NCBI RefSeq assembly: GCF_943192895.1 | Contig: NZ_CALPCB010000003.1 | Coordinates: 186,001-250,000 of the forward strand | Direction of reading: 5' to 3' | From: Veillonella_A intestinalis | GTDB lineage: Bacteria; Bacillota; Negativicutes; Veillonellales; Veillonellaceae | DNA length: 64,000 nucleotides | Shown here: positions 35,893 through 45,267 of the stretch, piece after piece | How positions within the stretch are numbered: the first letter of the stretch is position 1 | Layout: every line of letters begins with the position of its first letter | Translations under genes and position numbers: made by a program | Notes under the pieces: generated by a model | What the model saw: the letters and a program-made list of their open reading frames with translations, nothing else | The model's database searches: none | What the model was told of the DNA's origin: nothing

Positions 35893-38178
35893 TTATTTAG
35901 ATAAATATTCATCAATCGCTGTAGCAGCTTGTTTACCCGCACCCATAGCTAAAATTACAGTCGCAGCACCAGTCACTGCATCACCACCAGCAAATACGCC
36001 TGGTCGTGAAGTAGCACCTGTACTTTCTTCTGCAATAATACCACCCCACGATTGAGTATCAAGCCCTTTTGTAGTGGAGCGAATCAATGGATTTGGATTA
36101 GTTCCCAAAGACATGATAACTGTATCACATGGAATAACAAATTCAGAGCCTGCAACCTCTTGTGGACGACGGCGACCGGATGCATCAGGCTCACCTAATT
36201 CCATCTTAATACATTTAACACCTGTTACCCAACCTTTATCATCATGAAGAATTTCAATTGGGTTTGTTAATAAATTAAACTCAACTCCTTCTTCCTTTGC
36301 ATGATGTACTTCTTCAGCACGAGCTGGAATTTCATCTTCACTACGACGATATACAATCTTAGACTCGGAGCCTAAACGCAACGCTGTCCGCGCAGCGTCC
36401 ATAGCCACATTACCAGCCCCTACAGTAACACATACTTTGCCAATAGCAATTGGTGTATCATAACTATCATCATAGGATTTCATAAGATTGGCACGCGTTA
36501 AAAATTCATTAGCCGATAATACACCATTAGAAGATTCACCAGGGATATGCATAAATTTAGGTAAACCTGCCCCAGAGCCAATGAATACAGCTTTAAAGTT
36601 TTCTTTATCCATCAATTCGTCAATAGTCACGGTACGACCAATAATTACATCCGTTTCAAACTTAACGCCTAAATTTTTAATATTTTCTACTTCTTTATTT
36701 ACAATGCGGTCTTTTGGTAAACGGAACTCAGGGATGCCATAAGCTAATACGCCACCTAATTTATGAAGTGACTCAAATACGGTTACCTCATAGCCCTTCT
36801 TAGCTAAATCACCGGCACAACTAAGCCCTGCTGGACCAGAGCCAATAACAGCCACCTTAATACCTTTAGCCGGCTCTTTTTCACCAAAGACTACACCATT
36901 TTGAAGATTAGTATCCGCTACAAAGCGCTCCAATTTACCAATCGCAACTGCTTCATTGCGTATACCCATAACACATGCACCTTCGCATTGTTCTTCTTGT
37001 GGACATACTCGACCACAAATAGCTGGTAAAGCACTTTGCTGTGCTATAATACGACCCGCTTCTTCAATATTCCCTTGCTTTAAGGCTTGAATAAAGCCTG
37101 GAATATTAATATGTACTGGACAAGCTTGTACGCAACGAGGTACTTTGCAATCTAAACACCGTTGAACTTCTAGCATAGCTTCGGTTTTACTATAGCCATA
37201 ACATACTTCTTCAAAGTTAGTAGCGCGCACCGCTGGATCTTGCTCACGTACTGGAATTCGTTTACTTTTATCCGTCAATTCCGTAGTTTCAACACTATCC
37301 TCCGCTTTACAAGTACAATCAGGATTAGGATGAGCTTTATCCATTTCACGAATTAGTTTACGCCCTTCCTCCGATTTATACATAGTCTGACGTTGCATAG
37401 CATTATCAAAATCAACTAAATAGCCATCAAATTCAGGACCATCTACGCAAGTAAACTTAACTTCATCTCCAATAGTAACACGGCAAGCACCACACATACC
37501 GGTACCATCAACCATAATTGAATTTAAGGACACAACAATCGGAATCCCCAATTCTTTAGCTGCTAAAGTAGCAAATTTCATCATAATCATGGGACCAATG
37601 GCAACAATATGATTATATTCTTTACCGTTGGCAATTAAGTCCTTCATACAAGCTACTACATTACCATGAAAGCCTGTAGAACCATCATCAGTCGCTAAAT
37701 ATAAATTACCCGCTACCGAACGCATATGCTCTTCATAGATAATTAAATCTTTATTACGAGCCCCTATAATCACATCGGCTTCACAGCCACGAGATTTTAA
37801 GTATTTAACCTGCGGATACACAGGCGCCGTTCCAACCCCACCGCAAAGGAATAATATTTTCTTTTCTTTTAATTCTTCATCAGAAAGTTCTGCCAAATCA
37901 GTTGGATTCCCTAAAGGACCTACAAAATCAGAAAGTAAGTCCCCTTCTTCTAATTTAGCTAATTTTTGAGTAGAGTCACCTAAAGTCTGAAATACTATAC
38001 TAACAGTACCAGCTTCACGGTCATAGTCAGTAATAGTCAATGGCACACGTTCACCGTATTCACCATGTTTTACAATAACAAATTGACCTGGCAAAGCAGA
38101 CTCGGCCAAACGAGGGGCTAAAATATCATACTGATACATATTAGCATGTAAAACTTCCTTTTTGACAATTTTATACAA
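35893..38178 (-). CDS. fused NfnA-NfnB-type NADH-dependent ferredoxin:NADP oxidoreductase
   Basis: 761 residues. N-terminal half (1-280) is a ferredoxin-NADP reductase-like flavoprotein with RVPLTITDYD (FAD), FLCGGVGTAPVYPQ (NAD) and a [2Fe-2S] motif DGTGMCGACRVTIGDEVKFTC: the NfnA/SudB type. C-terminal half (about 300-761) resembles the GltD/NfnB subunit: CLDCKVPRCVQACPVHINIP, CGRVCPQEEQCEGAC, GSGPAGLSCAGDLAKKGYEV and VGAGNVAMDAARTALRLG. NfnAB is normally two genes; here fused. Start codon appears to be TTG with AAAGGAG nine bases upstream. Confidence 0.9.
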   Translation of the reverse strand: MYKIVKKEVLHANMYQYDILAPRLAESALPGQFVIVKHGEYGERVPLTITDYDREAGTVSIVFQTLGDSTQKLAKLEEGDLLSDFVGPLGNPTDLAELSDEELKEKKILFLCGGVGTAPVYPQVKYLKSRGCEADVIIGARNKDLIIYEEHMRSVAGNLYLATDDGSTGFHGNVVACMKDLIANGKEYNHIVAIGPMIMMKFATLAAKELGIPIVVSLNSIMVDGTGMCGACRVTIGDEVKFTCVDGPEFDGYLVDFDNAMQRQTMYKSEEGRKLIREMDKAHPNPDCTCKAEDSVETTELTDKSKRIPVREQDPAVRATNFEEVCYGYSKTEAMLEVQRCLDCKVPRCVQACPVHINIPGFIQALKQGNIEEAGRIIAQQSALPAICGRVCPQEEQCEGACVMGIRNEAVAIGKLERFVADTNLQNGVVFGEKEPAKGIKVAVIGSGPAGLSCAGDLAKKGYEVTVFESLHKLGGVLAYGIPEFRLPKDRIVNKEVENIKNLGVKFETDVIIGRTVTIDELMDKENFKAVFIGSGAGLPKFMHIPGESSNGVLSANEFLTRANLMKSYDDSYDTPIAIGKVCVTVGAGNVAMDAARTALRLGSESKIVYRRSEDEIPARAEEVHHAKEEGVEFNLLTNPIEILHDDKGWVTGVKCIKMELGEPDASGRRRPQEVAGSEFVIPCDTVIMSLGTNPNPLIRSTTKGLDTQSWGGIIAEESTGATSRPGVFAGGDAVTGAATVILAMGAGKQAATAIDEYLSK

Positions 38179-38471
38179 GAGAACTCACTCCTTTAATACT
38201 AAATACCTATTAGAGCATTGACAAAAGCTATCAACACCTTACCTCATCCCTGAAGTTACATCAAATACTATCTGTCAAACGCGAACGTTATAACTATCAA
38301 GTTTTGATGTCATTACTATCATTTTACACCCATTATAGTAATAATTAAAATTACATTTACGCATAATAACTGTATTATATTTATCAAAAACAGTTGCAGG
38401 CTACAACATTTGTCATAAAAAGTATACCTTACTATGTATTCCACTGTTGGCCCTTAGAGTAAATGCTGAAA

Positions 38472-38506
38472 AAAACAGAGCAGTCACAACATGCCTGCTC
38501 TGTTTT
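38472..38506 (-). terminator. terminator of the fchA transcript
   Basis: Perfect 12-bp inverted repeat, AAAACAGAGCAG (38472-38483) and complement (38495-38506), with A/T runs, 21 nt past the fchA stop. The rest of 38179-38471 is AT-rich upstream DNA of the Nfn gene without a clear promoter. Confidence 0.75.
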
Positions 38507-38527
38507 ACTGTCAACACGGTTTATATA

Positions 38528-39148
38528 TTATAAAACAACTTTACTTAATAAGCCTTGTTCTTTTTCATCGACACTATTTTCAATAGCTTCCATTTTAGCT
38601 GTTAAATCAGCTACAAAGGCTTCATCTTTAATGCTACCCAAATTGATTTTTACATTTAAGAACGCACCATGTACGGAAGTACGCGCATTCATAGTAGCTA
38701 CAGCACCATCAGTAATAGCGTTTTGATTACCTTTTTCAATAACAGTCGCTGCCATTGGTAGTAATTCATTCGCTAATTCGCCAATTTTAAATGGCACCAA
38801 AGCAGCCCCTTTAGTGGCTTCTTGAATCGCTACGGAGCGAGCTTTTTTATCTTCGTCACTTTCTTTTGGTAATTTGAAAGCATCCATAATTTTATTAAAT
38901 GCTGCACTATCTTCGTCAATATATGCCAAGAATTGTGCTTTCATTTCATGTGCTTTAGCTTGAATGTCTTTCATTTCAGCTTCTACAGCTGCATATTTTT
39001 CTTTACCAATGGTCAAAGATGCTACCATTTCAATCAAAGCAGCTGCCGCTGCACCATTAAGGGCTGCTACACTACCGCCACCAGGAGCTGGTGAACTTGA
39101 ACCAGTTTCATTAATAAAACCTTCTACGGATAATGCTTTTAATTCCAT
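38528..39148 (-). CDS. fchA: formimidoyltetrahydrofolate cyclodeaminase
   Basis: 206-residue helical enzyme of the FTCD C-terminal family: it turns 5-formimino-THF into 5,10-methenyl-THF plus ammonia. Signature near the N terminus SSPAPGGGSVAALNGAAAAALIEMVASLT, and DEDSAAFNKIMDAFKLPK. In animals this activity is fused to the transferase; here it is separate, with ftcD nearby. AGGAGG precedes the ATG. Ends before a terminator. Confidence 0.95.
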   Translation of the reverse strand: MELKALSVEGFINETGSSSPAPGGGSVAALNGAAAAALIEMVASLTIGKEKYAAVEAEMKDIQAKAHEMKAQFLAYIDEDSAAFNKIMDAFKLPKESDEDKKARSVAIQEATKGAALVPFKIGELANELLPMAATVIEKGNQNAITDGAVATMNARTSVHGAFLNVKINLGSIKDEAFVADLTAKMEAIENSVDEKEQGLLSKVVL

Positions 39149-39226
39149 TGTGCCTCCTATAATTGAAGTATGTTTTATGATATGTTTTATAATATGTTTT
39201 ATAATTAGTGGTTTACCATAACCGAA

Positions 39227-40897
39227 CTAGAATAAACCTGAAATCTTGCCATCTGCATCAATATCCATATTTAAAGCTGCTGGTTTCTTAGGTAAACCAG
39301 GCATTACCATAATATTGCTAGTTTGACAAACAATAAACCCAGCCCCATTAGCTACACGGACATCTTGCACATTAATAGTAAAGTCTTTTGGTGCCCCTAA
39401 TAAGGCAGGATCATCGCTCAAAGAGTACTGTGTTTTAGCAATACATACTGGTAATTTGTCGAGACCCCATTCTTCTAATTGCTTAATTTGTTTTTTAGCA
39501 TTAGCAGTAAACTCTACACCTGTACCACCGTAGATTTTTTGTACAATCTTAGTCAATTTTTCAGGAATAGACTCTTCTTTATCATACATTGTAACTGGTT
39601 TAAGATTAGTACCTTCTACCATAGCCGCTACTTGCTTAGCCATATCGATACCACCATCGCCACCTTTTTCCCAACATTCATTGAGTGTTACATCCACGCC
39701 ATAGCTATCACATTTTTGTAATAACTTTTCAATTTCAGCTGGTGTATCTGAGGAGAATTTGTTGATAGCTACCAATACAGGCAAGCCATAGGCCCGCATG
39801 TTTTCCACTTGTTTAGCAAGATTTACAAAACCTGCATTAACAGCCTCTACATTTTCTTCACCGAGTTCAGTTTTCTTAACACCACCGTGCATTTTTAATG
39901 CACGGATAGTCGCTACGATAACAACTGCTTTCGGGAAAATATCGCCATATGGGCATTTAATATCAAGGAATTTTTCAGCCCCTAAATCAGCACCAAAGCC
40001 AGCTTCAGTAATAACAATATCACCTAATTTAAGTGCCATCTTAGTCGCTAAAATAGAGTTACAACCATGCGCAATATTGGCAAAAGGACCTCCATGTACT
40101 AAGGCTGGTGTATGCTCTAATGTCTGTACTAAGTTAGGCTTAATAGCATCTTTCATAAGCATTGCCATAGCCCCTTCACAGCCTAATTGATGTACATATA
40201 CTGGATCTCCTGCATAATTACAGCCAATTACGATACGACCAAAACGTTCTTTTAAGTCTTCAATGCTAGTTGCCAAACAAAGAGCCGCCATAATTTCAGA
40301 CGCAACAGTAATCATAAAATGGTCTTCACGAGGGAAACCACATACTTTACCGCCCATGCCAACGACTACATTACGTAACGCACGGTCATTCATATCCATA
40401 ACGCGCTTCCACGTAATTTGACGCACATCAATATTAAGGTCATTCCCCTGATGGATATGGTTATCAATCATAGCCGATAATAAGTTATTTGCCGCTGTAA
40501 TCGCATGCATATCACCAGTAAAATGTAAGTTAATATCATCCATTGGCACAACTTGTGCATAACCGCCACCAGCAGCACCACCCTTAATCCCAAACACAGG
40601 CCCTAAAGATGGTTCACGCAAAGCTACAATGGCATTTTTACCAATTTTATTAAGCGCTTGGGTTAAACCAATACTTGTAGTTGATTTACCTTCCCCTGCT
40701 GGTGTTGGGGTAATAGCTGTAACAAGCACTAATTTACCATCCGGTTTATCTTGTAACCGTTTTAACACATCTAAGGATACTTTGGCTTTATAATGGCCAT
40801 ATTGTTCCAACTCTTCTGGCAAAATGCCGCATTTTTCGGCAATGGCAGTAATTGGTTCCATCTGATTCGCTTGCGCAATCTCAATATCACTGAACAT
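39227..40897 (-). CDS. fhs: formate-tetrahydrofolate ligase
   Basis: 556 residues, exactly the family length when started at the ATG at 40897, which has AGGAGG upstream. P-loop TPTPAGEGKSTTSIGLTQAL, LREPSLGPVFGIKGGAAGGGYAQVVPM and GAPKDFTINVQDVRV. It links formate, ATP and THF; in amino-acid catabolism it can run backwards, releasing formate with ATP formation. It is flanked by ftcD and fchA, so histidine-derived one-carbon units are the likely source. Confidence 0.97.
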   Translation of the reverse strand: MFSDIEIAQANQMEPITAIAEKCGILPEELEQYGHYKAKVSLDVLKRLQDKPDGKLVLVTAITPTPAGEGKSTTSIGLTQALNKIGKNAIVALREPSLGPVFGIKGGAAGGGYAQVVPMDDINLHFTGDMHAITAANNLLSAMIDNHIHQGNDLNIDVRQITWKRVMDMNDRALRNVVVGMGGKVCGFPREDHFMITVASEIMAALCLATSIEDLKERFGRIVIGCNYAGDPVYVHQLGCEGAMAMLMKDAIKPNLVQTLEHTPALVHGGPFANIAHGCNSILATKMALKLGDIVITEAGFGADLGAEKFLDIKCPYGDIFPKAVVIVATIRALKMHGGVKKTELGEENVEAVNAGFVNLAKQVENMRAYGLPVLVAINKFSSDTPAEIEKLLQKCDSYGVDVTLNECWEKGGDGGIDMAKQVAAMVEGTNLKPVTMYDKEESIPEKLTKIVQKIYGGTGVEFTANAKKQIKQLEEWGLDKLPVCIAKTQYSLSDDPALLGAPKDFTINVQDVRVANGAGFIVCQTSNIMVMPGLPKKPAALNMDIDADGKISGLF

Positions 40898-41088
40898 GAA
40901 TGCACCTCCTATAGGGCTGATATGCGTTTGAAAAATAACTTTATACATTCTAATTTACACTAAATATGCACTTTTTTCAACTCCTATTACACATATAGGC
41001 GTTATAATCGACCCTAAATCGGCACTTACGCATCAAATCAAACCCTAATATGATAATATAAGCAGTTTTATTGTAAATTAGTCTACTC

Positions 41089-41982
41089 TTAGTCTAATAA
41101 TTGTTTTTCTAAAATTTGATTAATATCAAAGTTTTCTACTTGTAAATAATATTCAGCAGCCATCATTAATGCAGCCATTGGTACAGTACCAATAATTTCA
41201 CTACCTACAATGGATACACCATAGCGTTTAGCTTCCATTTTAATCATTTCAAATGCTTGATATACTGAGGATTTTTGGTAGTTTACTAAGTTCATGGACA
41301 CTTGTACTTGATTACGTTCTTCTAACATAACGCCCATAGCTTTTACATAACGTAAACCACCGCCAATATGACGAATTTTCTTAGCAATCGCATCAGCTAC
41401 AGCTAAATCGCTAGTGTTCAAATTAACATTAAATGCTACCAAAGATACACGAGCGCCTACAGCGGAGCAACCAGATTTTTCATTCATTTCACTTGGACCA
41501 TAATCAGGTTTCCAGTTTTCATCTTTAATTTTTTCAAAGAAACCTTCATACTGACCTTTACGAACAGACGCTAAATTACGACGATCTTCTTTAGTACAAG
41601 CATCTTCATAAAGGTATACAGGAATACCCATTTCACCATATGCTTTACCAACTGTATTCGCAATTTCTACACATTCTTCCATTGTTACTTCAGAGATTGG
41701 TGTGAATGGTACTACGTCAACAGCACCGAAACGAGGATGAGCCCCTTCATGAGTGCGCATATCAATTAATTCTACAGCTACTTTAGCCATATTAATCGCT
41801 GCTTCAGTTACAGCTTCTGGAGAACCAATTAAAGTCACTACGGAACGATTGTGATCAGCGTCACTTGAATAGTCAAGAATTTTTAAATCTTTAATTTTGC
41901 GCGCTTCATCAACAATTTTCTCAACCTTTACCTTATCCCGACCTTCACTAAAATTTGGAACAAATTCAACTAACTTAGCCAT
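41089..41982 (-). CDS. ftcD: glutamate formimidoyltransferase
   Basis: 297 residues of the FTCD N-terminal family, transferring the formimino group from formiminoglutamate to THF. Conserved LVEFVPNFSEGRD, LDYSSDADHNRSVVTLIG, DMRTHEGAHPRFGAVDVVPF and the YLYEDACTKEDRRNLASVRKGQ stretch. The ATG at 41982 with GGAGG seven bases upstream is chosen; an upstream in-frame reading is an AT-rich leader. First gene of ftcD-fhs-fchA, divergent from hutD. Confidence 0.95.
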   Translation of the reverse strand: MAKLVEFVPNFSEGRDKVKVEKIVDEARKIKDLKILDYSSDADHNRSVVTLIGSPEAVTEAAINMAKVAVELIDMRTHEGAHPRFGAVDVVPFTPISEVTMEECVEIANTVGKAYGEMGIPVYLYEDACTKEDRRNLASVRKGQYEGFFEKIKDENWKPDYGPSEMNEKSGCSAVGARVSLVAFNVNLNTSDLAVADAIAKKIRHIGGGLRYVKAMGVMLEERNQVQVSMNLVNYQKSSVYQAFEMIKMEAKRYGVSIVGSEIIGTVPMAALMMAAEYYLQVENFDINQILEKQLLD

Positions 41983-42190
41983 ACGATTGCCTCCATTCTG
42001 AAATGAACTCACTATAATCATGATGTTATAAAACAAAACATGAATTCTATACGTCCAATATACATCAACTATAACCAAAAAAACATCAAATTTTTTATAT
42101 TTTAAAAAATTTTTGATTTTTGACACTTTTTAGACGTAGCTGACTTATAGTGTATATAGCGAATAGATGAAGTACCCAATAGGAGGCTTT

Positions 42191-42760
42191 ATGGAAATTA
42201 CAGTGATTGCTCGTCACCAAGCGACTACTTCTACCTGGTCCGGTGGCTCCACAACAGAGTTCTTTATATATCCACCGCAAAGCTCTTATGCACGAAGAGA
42301 TTTTGCTATTCGGATAAGCTCAGCAACTGTGGATGTAGAATCATCTGAATTCACCTTACTTCCGGGGTATACCCGTCTAATTACTCCGCTAACAAATCAA
42401 TTATACCTATCTTTTAAAGAAACAGCAGACACATATCATTTAAAACCATATGAAGAAGCTTACTTCGATGGTGCTTATCACACCTTTTCAAAGGGGAAAG
42501 CAACTGACTTTAATGTTATGGTCCAACAAGGAATGAAGGTTAACTACTCTGTGTTAACTTCTTCTTCTCAACTTAATCCTCACGAACATAGATTTATCTA
42601 TGTTCCCAACTTACCTTTTGTACCCTCTGCCAAGGCTCGAATAGGTAACCTCCAAATACAACCGGATACATTATATTATTTATCCGATTGCACGGAAACG
42701 GTGCCTTTATTCCTTGAGGATGCTGCTGTTAAGGTTCTCTATGTTGAAATATCCTCTTAG
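42191..42760 (+). CDS. hutD: HutD/Ves family protein
   Basis: 189 residues of the cupin-like HutD family: STTEFFIYPPQSSYARRDFAIRISSATVD and FTLLPGYTRLI match the conserved N-terminal half of HutD. HutD is often next to hut genes, and has been proposed to limit urocanate build-up, but its biochemical role is unsettled. ATG at 42191 with AGGAGG; read divergently from ftcD. Followed by a shared terminator. Confidence 0.88.
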   Translation: MEITVIARHQATTSTWSGGSTTEFFIYPPQSSYARRDFAIRISSATVDVESSEFTLLPGYTRLITPLTNQLYLSFKETADTYHLKPYEEAYFDGAYHTFSKGKATDFNVMVQQGMKVNYSVLTSSSQLNPHEHRFIYVPNLPFVPSAKARIGNLQIQPDTLYYLSDCTETVPLFLEDAAVKVLYVEISS

Positions 42761-42798
42761 GATACTCTATACAAACTTCATCTTCTTTACAAAACGGC

Positions 42799-42830
42799 AA
42801 AACCCCTAAGTCTCCACACTTAGGGGTTTT
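42799..42830. terminator. bidirectional terminator between hutD and the symporter gene
   Basis: Perfect 12-bp inverted repeat, AAAACCCCTAAG (42799-42810) and complement (42819-42830), with 8-nt loop. It serves converging genes. Confidence 0.85.
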
Positions 42831-42851
42831 GTTATGTTATAAAACTATTAA

Positions 42852-44138
42852 TTATTTAGCTTCGAATTCTAAAGCTTCTAATTCTTCCTCAGTAAATGGT
42901 TCTTTCATTCGCTTAGTTAATTCTTCTGGCGAAATTTCATTTTCCCAACGTGCCACAACAGCGGCCGCTACACAGTTACCGGTTACATTACAGAAGGTAC
43001 GCGCCATATCTAGGATACGATCAACACCAAGAATAATAGCAATCCCTTCAACTGGCAAGCCAAACGCTGCAGCAGTACCAGCAATAACGATTAAAGAAGC
43101 CCCCGGCACAGCAGCAATCCCCTTCGTTGACAACATCAAGGTTACTAACATCAAAAGTTGAAGTTCTAAAGGAAATGGAATGCCATACACTTGAGAAATA
43201 AATACAACGGCTAACGCACTATATAATGTAGAGCCATCTAAGTTAAAGGTATAACCTAAGGGTAATACAAAACTTACAATATGCTTAGGTAAGCCCGCAC
43301 GCTCTAGCTTTTCCATAGCAATTGGCAAAGCCGCTTCACTCGCTGCCGTAGAGAAGGCTAATACTAATGGCTCTTTCAATACTTTTAACAGCGGGAACAA
43401 ATTTGTTTTTGTCAAAAATGAAGCAATAGAAATAACAATAACTAAGAATAAAATTAACGCTGCATAAAGACATAAAACAAGTTTTAACAATGGCAATAAC
43501 ATGCCAAGACCAAATTCACCAACAGTATAGGCAATCGCACCAAAAATACCAATAGGCGACACATACATAATATAATGAGTCACTTTGAACATTATGTGTG
43601 CCAAGTCCTTAGACAGATCGATAATTTGACGGCCATCTTTACCAGTACTAGCTGCCGCAATAGCAAACAAACAACTAAAAAAGATAATCTGTAGCATATC
43701 GCCACGTCCCATGGCATCCACAATATTCGTTGGTACAATATTAACCAACATTTGAATATGGTCTACCCCTTGAGCTGAAGCGGCTTTATTAACCACTTCA
43801 GAAGCTCCATTTTGCGTTAACGCAACACCTACACCTGGTTCCATCACATTAACCGCAAATAAACCTACAATAAGAGCTAAGGTTGTAGCAAATTCAAACC
43901 AAAGAATGGCCTTACCACCTAATCGCCCTAGCTTTTTGAAATCACCAGTACCAGCAATCCCCATAACTAAAGAGCTGAAAATTAAAGGGACTACAATCAT
44001 CTTAATCATACGGATAAATACATCGCCTAATGGCTTCATGGCTTTACCAACTTCAGGTGCTACACCACCAACGAGAACACCCGCTAATAAGCCAATTATA
44101 ATCCAAGAGGCAAGGCTTAATTTTTTTAGGATTTGCAT
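42852..44138 (-). CDS. dicarboxylate/amino acid:cation symporter (DAACS family)
   Basis: 428-residue secondary carrier with eight membrane helices and two re-entrant loops. It starts ASWIIIGLLAGVLVGG, has MIKMIVVPLIFSSLVMGIA, the Ser-poor loop TAASEAALPIAMEKLERAGLP, GYTFNLDGSTLYSALAVVFI and MLSTKGIAAVPGASLIV. This is the GltP/DctA/SstT fold; the neighbouring hut pathway yields glutamate, so a glutamate or aspartate substrate is plausible but not proven. AAAGGAAG precedes the ATG. Confidence 0.9.
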   Translation of the reverse strand: MQILKKLSLASWIIIGLLAGVLVGGVAPEVGKAMKPLGDVFIRMIKMIVVPLIFSSLVMGIAGTGDFKKLGRLGGKAILWFEFATTLALIVGLFAVNVMEPGVGVALTQNGASEVVNKAASAQGVDHIQMLVNIVPTNIVDAMGRGDMLQIIFFSCLFAIAAASTGKDGRQIIDLSKDLAHIMFKVTHYIMYVSPIGIFGAIAYTVGEFGLGMLLPLLKLVLCLYAALILFLVIVISIASFLTKTNLFPLLKVLKEPLVLAFSTAASEAALPIAMEKLERAGLPKHIVSFVLPLGYTFNLDGSTLYSALAVVFISQVYGIPFPLELQLLMLVTLMLSTKGIAAVPGASLIVIAGTAAAFGLPVEGIAIILGVDRILDMARTFCNVTGNCVAAAVVARWENEISPEELTKRMKEPFTEEELEALEFEAK

Positions 44139-44323
44139 ATTTCACTTCCTTTACTAACACTAGACTACTGTCCAACATACATTTTTTCATAAATAATATA
44201 TAATACCAAGCTATTTTTAAAAGTCACCTTAAAATAGCATCACTGAATTATTATATATTTATAAATTTAGATTCGTCAACCAATTTTTAAGGTCACTCCC
44301 TCTTAAGTATTCCTATTTAACAA

Positions 44324-44352
44324 TTGTCTACACTAGCTTTACATGATATTAT
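44324..44352 (+). promoter_or_regulatory. promoter of fdhD
   Basis: TTGTCT (44324-44329), 17-nt spacer, TATTAT (44347-44352), about 95 nt before the fdhD ATG. It lies in the 309-nt gap 44139-44447, which otherwise shows no gene; an AATAGTATTTATAT stretch follows. Confidence 0.6.
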
Positions 44353-44447
44353 GAGAATATATTTATTAACCTATATTTTTAGTAGAGAATAGTATTTATA
44401 TACACTTTTATGAGAAATTAATGCGATTTACGCAAGGAGGTTTTCCT

Positions 44448-45191
44448 ATGTACTCTCTATCAGCTACTAATCATTATGAATGCATTTCCTATCGACAAGG
44501 TGAAGGTGCTAAGCAAGAACAGCTAGATATTTCACAAGAAGTGGCTTACAAATTATATATAGAAAATAAGCTCATCTCTACTTTAATTGCTTCGCCCCAT
44601 GATTTTCGCGATTTAATTATCGGTTATTGCCTCATGGAAGGGCACGTAGAAAATGCAGATGATATTGCTTCTATTTTTATGAATCGTGAAACTCATCGCA
44701 TTGATGTAACCCTCTCTCATGATATTCAATATTTCCATGATGCGGCCCCCACTTCACGGCCTCAAAAAAATAATACCTTCACTGTAACAGCTGATGAAAT
44801 TTGCAGTTATGGTGGTCTATTGGATTCTATTACCAAAGCGCATCATACCTCTCATGGTGTTCACGAAGGTGCTATCGTGAAAGATGGTGAAGTGATTGCC
44901 TATGCCGAAGACGTAGGTCGTCATAATGTACTAGATCGTTTATTAGGTATTATCGTAACTAAACAAATTGATACGTCTGATAAAATTTTAATCTTTAGTG
45001 GCCGTGTACCTCAATCCGTTATAAAGAAAGTCAATCGCATTGGGGTTCCTATCATGTGTTCTCGAGCAATGCCAACAGCCTTAGGTATTGCGTTAGCTGA
45101 ACAATACAATATTACCCTATGTAATGTGTTACGCCCTGATTCGTTTAAATGTATGACCCATCCCGAACGGATAAAAGACCTTTGTCGTTAA
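44448..45191 (+). CDS. fdhD: FdhD sulfur carrier for formate dehydrogenase, lacking the CxxC motif
   Basis: 247 residues. Family hallmarks: RDLIIGYCLMEGHV, GEVIAYAEDVGRHNVLDRLLG, ILIFSGRVPQSVIKKV..GVPIMCSRAMPTALGIALAE and THPERI at the end. FdhD hands IscS-derived sulfur to the molybdenum cofactor. The central (G)CGVCG segment with the functionally discussed cysteines is absent; the only cysteine nearby is in ADEICSYGG, where alignment suggests a helix. ATG at 44448 with AAGGAGG. Convergent with moeA. Confidence 0.9.
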   Translation: MYSLSATNHYECISYRQGEGAKQEQLDISQEVAYKLYIENKLISTLIASPHDFRDLIIGYCLMEGHVENADDIASIFMNRETHRIDVTLSHDIQYFHDAAPTSRPQKNNTFTVTADEICSYGGLLDSITKAHHTSHGVHEGAIVKDGEVIAYAEDVGRHNVLDRLLGIIVTKQIDTSDKILIFSGRVPQSVIKKVNRIGVPIMCSRAMPTALGIALAEQYNITLCNVLRPDSFKCMTHPERIKDLCR

Positions 45192-45198
45192 TAAAAAA

Positions 45199-45246
45199 GC
45201 CCTATTACAATCGTTCAATATATTCTAGACACGATTGTAATAGGGC
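45199..45246. terminator. bidirectional terminator between fdhD and moeA
   Basis: Perfect 16-bp inverted repeat, 45199-45214 / 45231-45246 (GCCCTATTACAATCGT arms), flanked by AAAAAA and TTATTTATT. It serves converging genes. Confidence 0.85.
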
Positions 45247-45267
45247 CTTATTTATTATTGATGATGT

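Noticed and set aside
31977..42760. Histidine ammonia-lyase (hutH) in the hut block
   Set aside because: No protein with the ASGDLxPL MIO motif appears on either strand.
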